Assembly (NCBI GenBank): GCA_040221175.1
Contig: JAVJVK010000007.1
Span: 248,001 to 312,000, forward strand
Direction of reading: 5' to 3'
DNA from: Phycisphaerales bacterium
GTDB taxonomy: Bacteria; Planctomycetota; Phycisphaerae; Phycisphaerales; UBA1924
Length of the DNA: 64,000 nt
Every line of letters starts with the position of its first letter. Position 1 is the first letter of the stretch. Of this stretch, positions 16,948 through 26,400 are shown piece after piece. The position numbers and the translations under genes were made by a program. The notes below the pieces were generated by a model. It was not told the DNA's origin, made no database searches, and saw only the letters and a list, made by a program, of their open reading frames with translations.

Positions 16948-17007
16948 GGCGCCTGATTCGAGACCTCTGGACTTGCATCCGCATCGGATTTCGGTCAGAC
17001 TGTGGAG

Positions 17008-18369
17008 ATGTTGTTCAGTCGATTCATGTGCACTGCTGCTGCGATGCTCGCGATCGCTCCTGGGGCGAGCGGCCCGTGCACGCCCGAACAGGTCTATTCG
17101 CCTTCCGCTTTTCCCAACGATTTCGGTGGCAGCATCGAGCTCAATGACCCCCACCTGCTCGTCGGGGACGGTGGCGAATACTCGATCTGCGGTGATCCGT
17201 TCTGCAGCAACGGCATGGTGTTTGCCTACGAGCGCGGGCCGGACGGTCAGTGGGTGTTCGCCGATGCGATCACGCCAGTGGGCTTGGGCGTCTTCGGTGG
17301 TTTTGGCAGCCGGGTCGTACTCGACGGCGACCGCTTCATGTCCGTCTCCGCCGAGACGGCCGGGCCGGGCGTGGCCGCGGTGCACGAGTTCGTGTACGAC
17401 GGCGAGCGCTGGATCGAGGGGGAGACGCTGCTGGGCCCCGACGGCCGCAACCTTGTCAGCGTCATGGCCCTGCGTGGCGACACCGCCTTCATTCTCGACG
17501 ATCGGGAGAACCTGCTGCGATTCCGCATCACCGACGAGGACGACTGGGAATACGTCGACGAGTTCCGCAATCCCGACGTGCCCGTCGGTCGGACCTGGTT
17601 TGGCCCGACCGTTCTGGACGACGACTGGGTCATCGTTTCCGCTGCCAACGAAGCAGTCATCGGGCCAAGCGCAGGAGCCGTGTACGTCTACCGCCGCACG
17701 CCCGACGACGGGATCGAATTCCACCAGAAGCTGATAGCCCCCGACGCGCTCGAGAGCCCGCGATTCGGCGGCTGGATCGAGATGCAAGGCGACGAGTTGC
17801 TGGTCGGGGCGCCACTCTCGGACCGCGGCGTCGAGAACGAGGGCGTCATCTACGAGTACGAACTGATCGATGACGCGTGGGTGCTGCGCGGCGAGATCCG
17901 CCATCCCGATCCGCAGGTCGGAGACCAGTTTGGCCGGGCGATGTCGCTGCGGGGCGATCGGCTCGTGGTCAACTCGATCACCGACCGCACGCCGTTGAGC
18001 GGCGGCGCGGCGTACCTCTTCGAGCGCGACGGCGACGGATGGTGGCGGCACGTGGCCGACCTGTTCCCCACTTCGCGGACCGGCCAGTTCGGCGCCGACG
18101 TTGAGATCTAGGGCGACACCATCGCCATCGGCTCGCCCGAGACCGTCGTCGGCGGCGCAGCGCCGGGCTCGGTCTACCTGTTCGACGCCGACTGCCGTCC
18201 ATGCCGCCCCGATCTCGACGCCGACGGCGCGCTCTCCATCTTCGACTTCCTGCTCTTTCTCAATCTCTTCGACGACGGCGACCCACAAGCCGACTTCGAC
18301 GGCGACGGCGAGCTGACCATCTTCGACTTCCTGGCGTTCCAGGATGCATTCGATGCGGGGTGTGCGTAG
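17008..18369 (+). pseudogene. FG-GAP-type secreted protein with GC-type dockerin, interrupted by an in-frame TAG
   Basis: The first 367 codons (17008-18111) encode a signal peptide (MLFSRFMCTAAAMLAIAPGASG) and repeats of the type GDELLVGAPLSDRG and GDRLVVNS, as in FG-GAP propellers. TAG at 18109-18111 ends this frame. The same frame then continues for 85 codons without damage: GDTIAIGSPE completes the last repeat, and LSIFDFLLFLNLFDDGD plus LTIFDFLAFQDAFDAGCA form a full dockerin ending Gly-Cys-Ala. In the earlier repeat IEMQGDELLVGAP a Gln (CAG) stands where VEI-stop-GDTIAIGSP has TAG, so a single C-to-T change explains the break. A recent nonsense mutation, a sequencing error or read-through are all possible. 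GTG 17002 is an alternative start. Confidence 0.8.
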
Positions 18370-18372
18370 CCG

Positions 18373-19524
18373 CTACATCCACGTAAACGGCGTGCGATCC
18401 CGCGTCGAGACCATGCACTCGGTCTCGGGCAGCAAATCGATCAGGCGGTCGCGCAGGCGGGGGAGGTAGCCGCGCTCGGTGTTGGTGTGGCCGGCCAGCA
18501 GCACGCCCGCGCCCTTGCGGAGCAACTCCAGGGCCTCGTGGTGGGTCATCTCGCCGGTCACGAAGAAGTCGCAGCCCGCCGCCAGGGCATGGTTTCGCAG
18601 CGACGCGCCTGCCCCGGGGCACACGCCCACGGTCCGCACGGGCTTGTGCACGTCGTTATCAACCGCGGCCACCTTGACGGCCGGGATGCCCAGGAAGGTC
18701 TTGAGCCGGTCGGCGATCTCGGCCGGGGCGGCGGGGCGGTCGAGCACCAAACGCCGGCCCGCACCGGCGTGGCGCACGGGCTCGGGCAAGAGCTCATAAA
18801 GGTCCACCGCCGGCTCCTCGTAGGGGTGGAACTGGCGGAGGGTCTCCATCGCGATGGGCAGGGCGGCCTTGGAGCAAACCATCTCGAGGCGAAGCTCCTC
18901 GACGCGCTCAAGCTGGCCGATCTCGCCGACGGCCGGGTTGGCGTCGTCGTTGGCAAAGAACGTGCCCTTGCCGTCCACGCCGAAGGAGCAGGCCGTGTAG
19001 GCCCCGATGATGCCCGCGCCGGCCGACGCCAGGGCGTTGCGGACCTGGTCGGCGTCCTTGTGGGGCACGAAGGTGACGATCTTGATCTCTCGGCTGCCGG
19101 GCTGCTCGAGGTGTGGGGTCAGCGCACGCACGTCGCCGGCGATGCTCCCCTCGGTCTTCGAGCCGCTGATGGCCTCGCACAGCCAGTCGCACATGCCCCC
19201 CGGGGCGGCGTCCAGGCTGCTGTGGGGGCTGACCACCGACATGCCCGCCGTGACGGCCTGGAGCAGCATCTTGCCCATGGCCGTGTCGTCGGTCAGGCTC
19301 TTGATGGGGTGGAAGATGGGCGGGTGGTAGGCCAAGATGGCCGAGGCCCCGGCCGCCCGGGCTTCCTCCAGCACGTCGGGCGCCAGGTCGATGGTCAGCA
19401 TGACGGGTCCGGAGAGGGCCTGGGTCCGCGAGCCCACGATGAGGCCCACGTTGTCCCAGTCTCCCGCGTACCGCAAGGGTGCGAAGCTCTCCAGCGCTTT
19501 GATCAGGTCGCCCACGGTTGCCAT
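18373..19524 (-). CDS. Nif3-like dinuclear metal centre protein (DUF34) with inserted domain
   Basis: Encodes 383 residues. The N-terminal half (MATVGDLIKALESFAPLRYA, GDWDNVGLIVGS, AILAYHPPIFHPIKSL) and the C-terminal GEMTHHEALELLRKGAGVLLAGHTNTERGYLP carry the metal-binding histidines and glutamate of the Nif3/YbgI family. Residues ~160-265 (EIKIVTFVPHKDADQVRNAL, ... LEMVCSKAALPIAM) are the inserted PII/CutA-like domain present in longer Gram-positive type members. Proposed roles for the family include GTP cyclohydrolase 1-related or metal-protection functions; none is certain. It diverges from ispE with only 47 bp between start codons. Confidence 0.88.
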   Translation of the reverse strand: MATVGDLIKALESFAPLRYAGDWDNVGLIVGSRTQALSGPVMLTIDLAPDVLEEARAAGASAILAYHPPIFHPIKSLTDDTAMGKMLLQAVTAGMSVVSPHSSLDAAPGGMCDWLCEAISGSKTEGSIAGDVRALTPHLEQPGSREIKIVTFVPHKDADQVRNALASAGAGIIGAYTACSFGVDGKGTFFANDDANPAVGEIGQLERVEELRLEMVCSKAALPIAMETLRQFHPYEEPAVDLYELLPEPVRHAGAGRRLVLDRPAAPAEIADRLKTFLGIPAVKVAAVDNDVHKPVRTVGVCPGAGASLRNHALAAGCDFFVTGEMTHHEALELLRKGAGVLLAGHTNTERGYLPRLRDRLIDLLPETECMVSTRDRTPFTWM

Positions 19525-19529
19525 GGCCC

Positions 19530-19535
19530 ATCGTA
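19530..19535 (-). promoter_or_regulatory. -10-like box TACGAT, 5 nt before the Nif3-like gene
   Basis: TACGAT, then GGGCC and ATG 19524, with no Shine-Dalgarno sequence. Confidence 0.5.
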
Positions 19536-19560
19536 CCGGCCGCAGAGGCCGATCGACCGA

Positions 19561-19566
19561 TAGGGT
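19561..19566 (+). promoter_or_regulatory. -10-like box TAGGGT, 5 nt before ispE
   Basis: TAGGGT, then GATGG and ATG 19572. It lies 25 bp from the opposite-strand TACGAT box, so two promoters share a 47-bp gap. Confidence 0.45.
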
Positions 19567-19571
19567 GATGG

Positions 19572-20438
19572 ATGCACCTGCGAGCCTTTGCCAAGCTGAA
19601 CCTTGCCCTGGCGGTCGCCCCGCCCGAGGCCGACGGCCCACGCCGCGGCTGGCACCGCATCTGCTCGTGGATGCATGCCATCGATCTACACGACGACGTG
19701 ACGGTCGAAGTCGATCGATCGCTCAAGGCTCCCCAACTCGACGCCCGCTGGGCCGACGACGCCCCGGTGCACGCCGGCGAAGCACTGGCATGGCCCGAAG
19801 AGCAGGACCTGGCACTCCGAGCAGCGCTGCGGCTCGATGAAGGAGCGCCGCTGCGCATCACTTTGCGCAAGCGCATCCCCGATGGCGGTGGCCTGGGCGG
19901 GGGCAGCAGCAACGCGGCCGCCGTGCTGCGCGCGGGCAACGCCCTGCTGGGGCTGGGCCATGGTCCGGCGAAGCTCCGCGAGATTGCCATGACCCTCGGC
20001 AGCGACGTGGCGTTCTTTATCGGCGACGCCGACCCGAGCCTGGACGCGCCGCCTCGGCCCGCGATCGTCGGCGGCTTCGGCGATCGCATCGAACGCCTGG
20101 CGGCGCCCAGCGAAACCATCGAGGTGACGCTGGCGATCCCGAGCTTTCCCTGCGCCACGGCCGAGGTGTACGCGGCCTTCGATGATCTGCACCCCGGCCC
20201 CCTGCGCGAGGCCGAGGTTCGGTCGCTTGCCATGCAGTCGCCGCGGGTGGCCTTGTTATTCAACGACCTGGCCCCGGCGGCCGAAGCGGTACGGCCTGAA
20301 TTGAGAAGCTTGCGAACCGAACTGCAACGACATTGGGAAGCGCCGGTGCACATCACGGGCAGCGGCTCAACGATGTTCGCGATGGGCGCGCACCCCGGCG
20401 TGCCATCCTGCGTATCTCTCCGAGCGCAGTTGGCATGA
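19572..20438 (+). CDS. ispE: 4-diphosphocytidyl-2-C-methyl-D-erythritol kinase
   Basis: Encodes 288 residues. IspE is the GHMP-family kinase of the non-mevalonate isoprenoid pathway, phosphorylating CDP-methylerythritol at the 2-hydroxyl. The start AFAKLNLALAV, the ATP-binding loop GGGLGGGSSNAAAVLRA (near residue 108) and the later LGSDVAFFIGD and VHITGSGSTMFAMG motifs are all present. The length is normal. The stop codon overlaps the ROK kinase start (ATGA). No other isoprenoid gene is nearby. Confidence 0.93.
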   Translation: MHLRAFAKLNLALAVAPPEADGPRRGWHRICSWMHAIDLHDDVTVEVDRSLKAPQLDARWADDAPVHAGEALAWPEEQDLALRAALRLDEGAPLRITLRKRIPDGGGLGGGSSNAAAVLRAGNALLGLGHGPAKLREIAMTLGSDVAFFIGDADPSLDAPPRPAIVGGFGDRIERLAAPSETIEVTLAIPSFPCATAEVYAAFDDLHPGPLREAEVRSLAMQSPRVALLFNDLAPAAEAVRPELRSLRTELQRHWEAPVHITGSGSTMFAMGAHPGVPSCVSLRAQLA

Positions 20439-21349
20439 GCGGCACCTTGCTCATCGGCATCGATCTCGGCGCCACGGGCCTTCGCGCCGGCGTGGTTGAT
20501 GCGAACGGGCGTGTTGTCGCTCGGCACAAGCAGGCAACCCCGAGGGAACCAACGGCCTGCGCTCAAGCGATCGCCGGCGCGGTGCGCCGCGTGGCGGCCG
20601 AGACGGACGTGGGACGACCGAATGCCGTGGGCATTGGCGTGCCGGGCCCGGTCGTTGGCGGCACCATCACCGCAGCCATCAACCTGGATTGGCGGGACGT
20701 GCCCCTGGGCGAACTGGTGCAACGCGAGCTGGATGCGCCGGCGGTGCTCATCAACGACGTGAACGCCGCCGCACTGGCCGAGCAACGCCTTGGCGCCGCC
20801 CGGGGTGAATCGGACATGATCGCCCTGTGGATCGGCACGGGCGTGGGCGGCGGCGCGGTGCTTGGGGAGAAAGTCTACCTGGGCATCGAAGGCGTCGCGG
20901 TCGAAGCGGGCCACATCATTATCGATGCCCACGGCCCGCCGGGCGCGCGGACGGTGGAACAGTGCTGCTCTCGCCGCGCCATCGTGCGTGCAGTGCAAGC
21001 GGGCATCGACCGGGGCGAGCCGAGCATCGTGCGCGAAGCGACGCCGGAAGCCGTCGCCGACGCGTATCGACAGGGCGATGCATTGTGCGTCGGGGTCGTC
21101 GACGCCGCGCTCGGGCTCATCGGCTCGGCGGCGGCCAGCACGTGCGCGTTGCTTGGGCCACGGGTGGTGGTGGTGGGGGGCGCGCTGGTCGAGGGCATCG
21201 GTCCGGCTGTTGCCGAAGTCGTGGGCCGGGCCGCGAATGCCGACGCCTTTCCGCCCGGGCGTACGCTCTCGGTACGCCAGAGCGCCTTCGGGGACGACGC
21301 GGGACTCATCGGAGCCGCGCTGTTCGCCGCCGATACAATGTCGCGATGA
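20435..21349 (+). CDS. ROK family sugar kinase lacking the zinc-binding cysteines
   Basis: Encodes 304 residues. ROK proteins phosphorylate hexoses or act as sugar-responsive repressors; with no helix-turn-helix, this is a kinase type. The ATP motif LLIGIDLGATGLRAGVVD (residues 5-22), the sugar-site NDVNAAALAEQ and the IGTGVGGGAVLGEKVYLG loop with the EAGH motif are present. The usual CxCGxxGCxE zinc site is replaced by HGPPGARTVE directly before QCCSRRA, so the structural zinc is probably lost. It starts within the ispE stop codon and ends within the start of the M20 hydrolase gene, a three-gene overlapping unit. Confidence 0.85.
   Translation: MSGTLLIGIDLGATGLRAGVVDANGRVVARHKQATPREPTACAQAIAGAVRRVAAETDVGRPNAVGIGVPGPVVGGTITAAINLDWRDVPLGELVQRELDAPAVLINDVNAAALAEQRLGAARGESDMIALWIGTGVGGGAVLGEKVYLGIEGVAVEAGHIIIDAHGPPGARTVEQCCSRRAIVRAVQAGIDRGEPSIVREATPEAVADAYRQGDALCVGVVDAALGLIGSAAASTCALLGPRVVVVGGALVEGIGPAVAEVVGRAANADAFPPGRTLSVRQSAFGDDAGLIGAALFAADTMSR
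21334..21339 (+). promoter_or_regulatory. -10-like box TACAAT inside the ROK gene, 6 nt before ATG 21346
   Basis: TACAAT, then GTCGCG and ATG. It would allow leaderless transcription of the hydrolase independent of the ispE-ROK unit. Confidence 0.45.
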
Positions 21350-22575
21350 CGACGACCTCGACCAGCGATTCGACCACCATCGATCAGGCGATCGCCGCCG
21401 ACCACGAGCGGCTCGTGGCCTTGAGACGCGACCTGCACCGAAACCCGGAGTTGAGCAACCGCGAGCACGAGACGGCCGCACGCATCGAGCTCGAGCTTCG
21501 CGAACTGGGCCTGGAGGTCAAGACCGGGCTGGCCAGCAACGGCACCGGCGTCATCGCCTATCTGCCCGCCACGCGTGAAACGCGCCAGACCGTCGCACTG
21601 CGCGCCGATATCGACGCGTTGCCCATCGCCGAAGCAACCGGCAAGCCCTACGCCTCGACGAACCACGGCGTTATGCACGCCTGTGGCCACGACGGGCATA
21701 CGGCCATCCTGCTGGGCGCGGCGCGCGCCCTCGCTCGGGCAGGTGCGCGCCCGAACAATGTTCTGTTCGTTTTCCAGCCCGCCGAAGAAGACGGCGGCGG
21801 AGCCGAGGTCATGTGCCAGCAGGGGGCCTTGCGAGGTGCAGACGGCGGCGGCCTTGGCGAGCCGGTCACGCGCATCTTCGGCCTGCACGGCTGGCCGCGG
21901 ATGCCCCTGGGCACGGTGGGCACGCGACCCGGGCCGTTGATGGCCAGCACCGACGACTTCGACGTGCGGATCGTGGGCAAGGGCGGGCATGCGGCGATGC
22001 CTCATCTGGCCCGCGACCCCATCCTTGCCGCCAGCGCAGTGGTGGTGGCGCTGCAGTCCATCGCGTCGCGCGCCGTGAATCCGAACGACGCGGGCGTCAT
22101 CACCGTCGGTCAGTTCGAAGCCGGCACGGCCAACAACATCATTCCCGAGAGCGCCCGCCTGGTGGGCACCATCCGCGCGCTCAACGACGAAACCCGCTCG
22201 CTGCTGGGCGAGCGGTTCCGCGCCGTGGCCGAGTCGACCGCCGCGGCGCACGGTTGCACGGCAGAGATCGACTGGCAGCCTGGCTACCCGGTAACCAGCA
22301 ACGATCCGGTGTGCGCCGAGCACGTGCTCTCGGTGGCCAGGCGTGTCCTGGGCGACGAATGCGTCGAAGTGGTGCCCGAGGCGAGCATGGGAGGCGAGGA
22401 CTTCAGCTACTACGGCCAAGCGGTGCCGGCGTGCTTCTTCCTGCTCGGCCTCGCGCCGCCTGGCGCCGACGTCGACGCGCTCCCGCTGCTGCACCAGCCG
22501 GGCTTTGACTTCAACGACGATGCGCTGCCGATCGGCGTGCGGATGATGTGCGAGCTCGCACGGTCCGAGGTTTGA
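21346..22575 (+). CDS. M20D family amidohydrolase (hippurate hydrolase/N-acyl amino acid type)
   Basis: Encodes 409 residues. M20D enzymes are metal-dependent and cleave N-acyl groups from amino acids or indole-amino-acid conjugates. The start LVALRRDLHRNPELSNREHETA is the family signature; MHACGHDGHTAILLGAA (residues ~110-126) carries the metal histidines and FQPAEEDGGGAEVM (about residue 145) the catalytic Glu pair; residues ~200-310 hold the dimerisation domain (DDFDVRIVGKGGHAAMPH). MGGEDFSYYG near the C-terminus is the last metal-site motif. The ATG overlaps the ROK stop (ATGA), so the position in the ispE-ROK unit is secure; the true substrate is unknown. Confidence 0.9.
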   Translation: MTTTSTSDSTTIDQAIAADHERLVALRRDLHRNPELSNREHETAARIELELRELGLEVKTGLASNGTGVIAYLPATRETRQTVALRADIDALPIAEATGKPYASTNHGVMHACGHDGHTAILLGAARALARAGARPNNVLFVFQPAEEDGGGAEVMCQQGALRGADGGGLGEPVTRIFGLHGWPRMPLGTVGTRPGPLMASTDDFDVRIVGKGGHAAMPHLARDPILAASAVVVALQSIASRAVNPNDAGVITVGQFEAGTANNIIPESARLVGTIRALNDETRSLLGERFRAVAESTAAAHGCTAEIDWQPGYPVTSNDPVCAEHVLSVARRVLGDECVEVVPEASMGGEDFSYYGQAVPACFFLLGLAPPGADVDALPLLHQPGFDFNDDALPIGVRMMCELARSEV

Positions 22576-22694
22576 GCAACGTTCGGGTTCCCATACTCCA
22601 AACGAACACCGAAAATTTTGCTTGCATTCGCTCCCGCGATGCGGTAATCTGACTTCCAATGGGCGCACGACGACCGCCCGAAGGGAGAAAGAAC

Positions 22695-23399
22695 ATGAAC
22701 CGCATCGCAACATCGACCGCCGCCATCCTGCTGGGTTGTACCGCAATGGCGCAGGCCAACAACGAGCGCCGGGTCACGCCCGACGAACCCCTGTTCATCG
22801 AGTTCCGCGTCGATCCGGGCGTGACAGGCACGCCCGACACGTTCGTGGTGTACCTTGGCCAGCCACAAGCAACCGACCCGGGCACGGGCCAGCGCTCGAC
22901 GAGGCTGTCGAATCAGGGCTTGGGCATTGCCTTCCATCAGACCTCGCTGTTCGGCGACGTCGTCGGACCGATCGACATGGACCCGGGCGCGACGTTCACC
23001 TCCGCCGGTTCGCCCTACACGCAGCTCGACCCGGGCGAGGTCGAGATCGGTGGGCTCAGCGCCATGGCTATGGGCACCGAGAGCGGGCTCATCGAACTGA
23101 ACATCACCAGCGGCGTGCTGATCGTCGATCTGGACGACATCCGCATCGAATGGGGCGAGGGGACCGGGCCGGACAGCTACACCCCCAGCGACGTGCAGCC
23201 CGAGATCACGGCGATGTACGTCGGCTCGCCGTGCTACGTCGATTTCGATCGCAACGGCACGCTCGACGTCTTCGACTTCCTGGCATACCAGAACGCGTTT
23301 GCCGTAGGCGATTACCGGGCCGACTGCGACGGCTGCGGCTCGCTGGACCTCTTCGACTTCCTGTGCTTCCTCACACGCTTCGACGACGGCTGCCCCTGA
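22695..23399 (+). CDS. secreted protein with GC-type dockerin
   Basis: Encodes 234 residues with AAGGGAG upstream of ATG 22695. A signal peptide (MNRIATSTAAILLGCTAMAQA) is followed by a beta-rich domain of about 150 residues (PLFIEFRVDPGVTGTPDTF, IELNITSGVLIVDLDDI) that I cannot place in a named family. The C-terminus holds the dockerin: PCYVDFDRNGTLDVFDFLAYQN and then DLFDFLCFLTRFDDGCP. The first loop has Asn for one Asp, and the second loop reads DCDGCGSLD, so calcium affinity may be lower there, and two further cysteines are present. It converges on dnaE with a 3-bp gap. Confidence 0.82.
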   Translation: MNRIATSTAAILLGCTAMAQANNERRVTPDEPLFIEFRVDPGVTGTPDTFVVYLGQPQATDPGTGQRSTRLSNQGLGIAFHQTSLFGDVVGPIDMDPGATFTSAGSPYTQLDPGEVEIGGLSAMAMGTESGLIELNITSGVLIVDLDDIRIEWGEGTGPDSYTPSDVQPEITAMYVGSPCYVDFDRNGTLDVFDFLAYQNAFAVGDYRADCDGCGSLDLFDFLCFLTRFDDGCP

Positions 23400-23402
23400 G
23401 CC

Positions 23403-26400
23403 TCAGCCCGCACGGGCGTTGCGGTTGTAGCCGTTGCGGCGCTTGTCCTCGCGCTCGACCGCCACGCCCTCGAAGAGCCTTGCCGACATCGGTCCCAGCA
23501 CGCGCTCGACGCCCGAGATGAACTCGGGCTCGAGCCTGATGCGGGCCGGGTTGGTCGAGGGCACGGCCACGGGCTCGCACCCGCCGATGCACACCACGAC
23601 CTCCAGCGGTGACGACGGCCCATCCACGGGCGCCCCGTTCTTCCGCGAGGCGTCGTGCTCACGCGCGAGAGCGTGGACCTGCTCGAGGGCGGTGGGCCCG
23701 CTGCCGTTCAAACGGCTGTCGCGCACGTAGAGGCGCATCTTGCCGCCTTCGAGCGGCACCGCCTCGATGGGCGTCATCTGCTCGACGATGATCTGCGCGT
23801 CGCCGCGCGAGCGATCGAGCCGCCCAAGCACGAACTTGGGCGAATCGTCCTCGAGCAGGTGCGCGTAGCGCTGGTAGGCATCGGTAAAGAGCACGGCATC
23901 GGCCGTCCCGGTCGTGTCCTCGATCGTGAGGATGCCCATCTTCTGTCCCGCGCTGCGGCCGCTGCGCGCGACGATCACGCGGGTGCTCTGCACCATGACC
24001 CCCGCGATCACGCGGCGGCCCTGCTCCACCTCGGCGAGTTGCCCCAGCTCGTGGCTGGCGAACGCGCGGATCCACGGGCCCCATTGCTCGAGTGGATGGC
24101 TCGACACGTAGAAGCCCAGCGTGTCCTTCTCGAACTTCAGCGTCTCCTGCTCGCCCCAGGGCTCGACGTTCACGAGCGCGGGCGAGGGCGCTTCCTCCGC
24201 CGCCGCGCCGCCGCCGAACAGCCCGCCCTGCCCGGCCGCCCGATCGGCCGCCGCGCTCTGGCCTGCGCTCACGGCCTGCTCGATGGACGCGACCATCGCC
24301 GCCCGCTGCTCGCGCGAGTGCACGGTGTCGAACGCGCCGGCCTTGACGAGGCTCTCGATCGTCGCCTTGTTCACGCTGCGCAGCGGGATGCGCTCGCAGA
24401 AGTCGAAGAGGTCCTTGAATGGCTCGGGCCCGTCTTCACCCTGCCGGGCGTTCACGATGGCCTCGATCGCGCCGCCGCCGGCGCCCTTGATGGCCTTGAG
24501 CCCGAAGCGGATGTGCCCGTGCTGGGCATCGTGCGGCTCGTCGGGCGCGTACACCACTTCGAAGTCCTGGCCCGACAGGTTTACGTCGGGCGGGGCCACG
24601 TCGATACCCGTGCGAATGACCTCGCCCGTCTTGGGGTCGATCACGCGCGTGCGCTTGCAGTCTTCCAGGTAGGGCAGCCAGTCGGCCACCTTCTGGGCCT
24701 GGCTCTCGAAGCTCAGGAACGCCGCCATGTACGGCGCCGGGAAGTACGTCTTCAGGTACGCCGTCTGGTACGCCACGATGGCGTAGCCGGTGCTGTGACT
24801 CTTGTTGAAGCCATAGCCGGCGAACTTGAGGATCAGCTCGAACAGTTCCTCGGCCTTGTCGCGCGTCAGGCCCTTCTTGCCGGCGCCCTCGACGAACTTG
24901 GGCCGCTCGGCCTCGATGATCTTTTCCTTCTTCTTGCTGATGGCCTTGATGAGCGAGTACGCCGCACGAAGCGGGATGCCGCCCAGCTCGTGGACGATCT
25001 GCATCACCTGTTCCTGGTACACCATCACGCCGTAGGTCTCGGCGGTGAAGCGATCGACGATCTCGTGCACCTTGGGCACGGGCTCCATGCCGTGCTTGCG
25101 CTTGTTGTACGCGGGGATCAGGTCCATCGGCCCGGGGCGGAACAGCGCGTTGGCGGCGATGAGGTCTTCCAGCCGGTCTGGCTTCATCTCCATGAGCAGG
25201 CGCCGCATGCCGCCCGATTCGAACTGGAACACGCCCGTGGTGTCGCCGCGCGCGAACATCTCGAACACCTTGGGATTGTCGTACGTCAGGCGGTCCAGGT
25301 CCAGCGGGTGGGGCCCGCCGTCACCCTTCTCTCGGCCCACGGCCGCGTAGATCGCATCCTCGTCCATCGCACTGGTTATGAGCGATCGCGCGCGCTCGAT
25401 CACGCTGAGCGTGCGCAAGCCGAGGAAGTCCATCTTCAGCAGGCCCATCTTCTCGCAGGTGGGGCCGTCCCACTGCGTGATGGCCTCGTCCTCGCCGCCG
25501 CCGCTCTGCTTGTAGAGCGGTACGAGTTCGTGCAAGGGCCGCGTCGCAACGATGACGCCCGCCGCGTGCACGCTGGCGTGCCGGGCCTGGCCCTCCATCA
25601 CCTTTGCGTTGGCGATGAGCCGCTGGATGGTGTCCCTGTCGGCATGCTGCTCGGGCGGCAGCTTGTCGTTGATCTTCGCCAGGGCAGCGGGCTTGCCGGC
25701 GGCGATATCCGCCCACTCGGGGTCCTCCGCCTCGGCCTTGTCCAGCGTCATGCCGAGCTGCTCGGGGATGGCCTTGGCAAGCCGATCCGCCGTGGGCAGG
25801 CTGATCGCCAGCACGCGCGCCACGTCGCGCACCGCGGCCCGCGCCTTGAGCGTTCCGAACGTGATGATCTGCGCCACGTGCCCGTACTTCTCGCGCACGT
25901 AGCGGATGACGTCGCCGCGGCCGTCCTGGCACAGGTCGATATCGATATCGGGATACTCGCTGCGGTCCGGGTCGGTGAATCGCTCGAACAGCAAGCCATA
26001 CTTCACCGGGCACGCGTTGGACAAGCCCAGCACATACCCCGCCATCGTGCCCACGCCCGAGCCACGGGCCAAAGCCGGAATGCCCTTGGCCCGCCCCCAG
26101 TTCACGAAGTCCCACACGATCAGGAAGTATGCGCTGATGCTCTTGTCGGCCAGGATCTTCAGCTCGCGGTTCAGCCGGGCCCACTTGTCGAACGCGTCGG
26201 CATCGGCCGCCTTCTCACGCGCCACATCCGTGCCATCGGCGCCCTCGACGTACTCGTGCCGATGGGCCGTAATCTCCGGCCCATACCGCCACACCATGCC
26301 GCCCTCGGCCAGCAAGCGCAACGCCTGGTCGCACTGGAGGTTGAGCTCGCCGTGATCAAGCCCCGCATCGGCCGCCGGCTCGAGCGTAAACCTGGAACAA

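Noticed and set aside
16717-17007. A known housekeeping RNA (SRP RNA, tmRNA, 6S)
   Set aside because: No SRP Alu/GGAA core, tmRNA tag or 6S bubble is recognisable; kept only as a candidate unnamed RNA.
18908-21481. Long minus-strand open frame over Nif3-like/ispE/ROK
   Set aside because: It is Arg/Pro/Ala-rich translation of the opposite strand of recognised genes, a usual effect of high GC; the same applies to long frames at 701-2059, 20875-22746 and 23655-26732.
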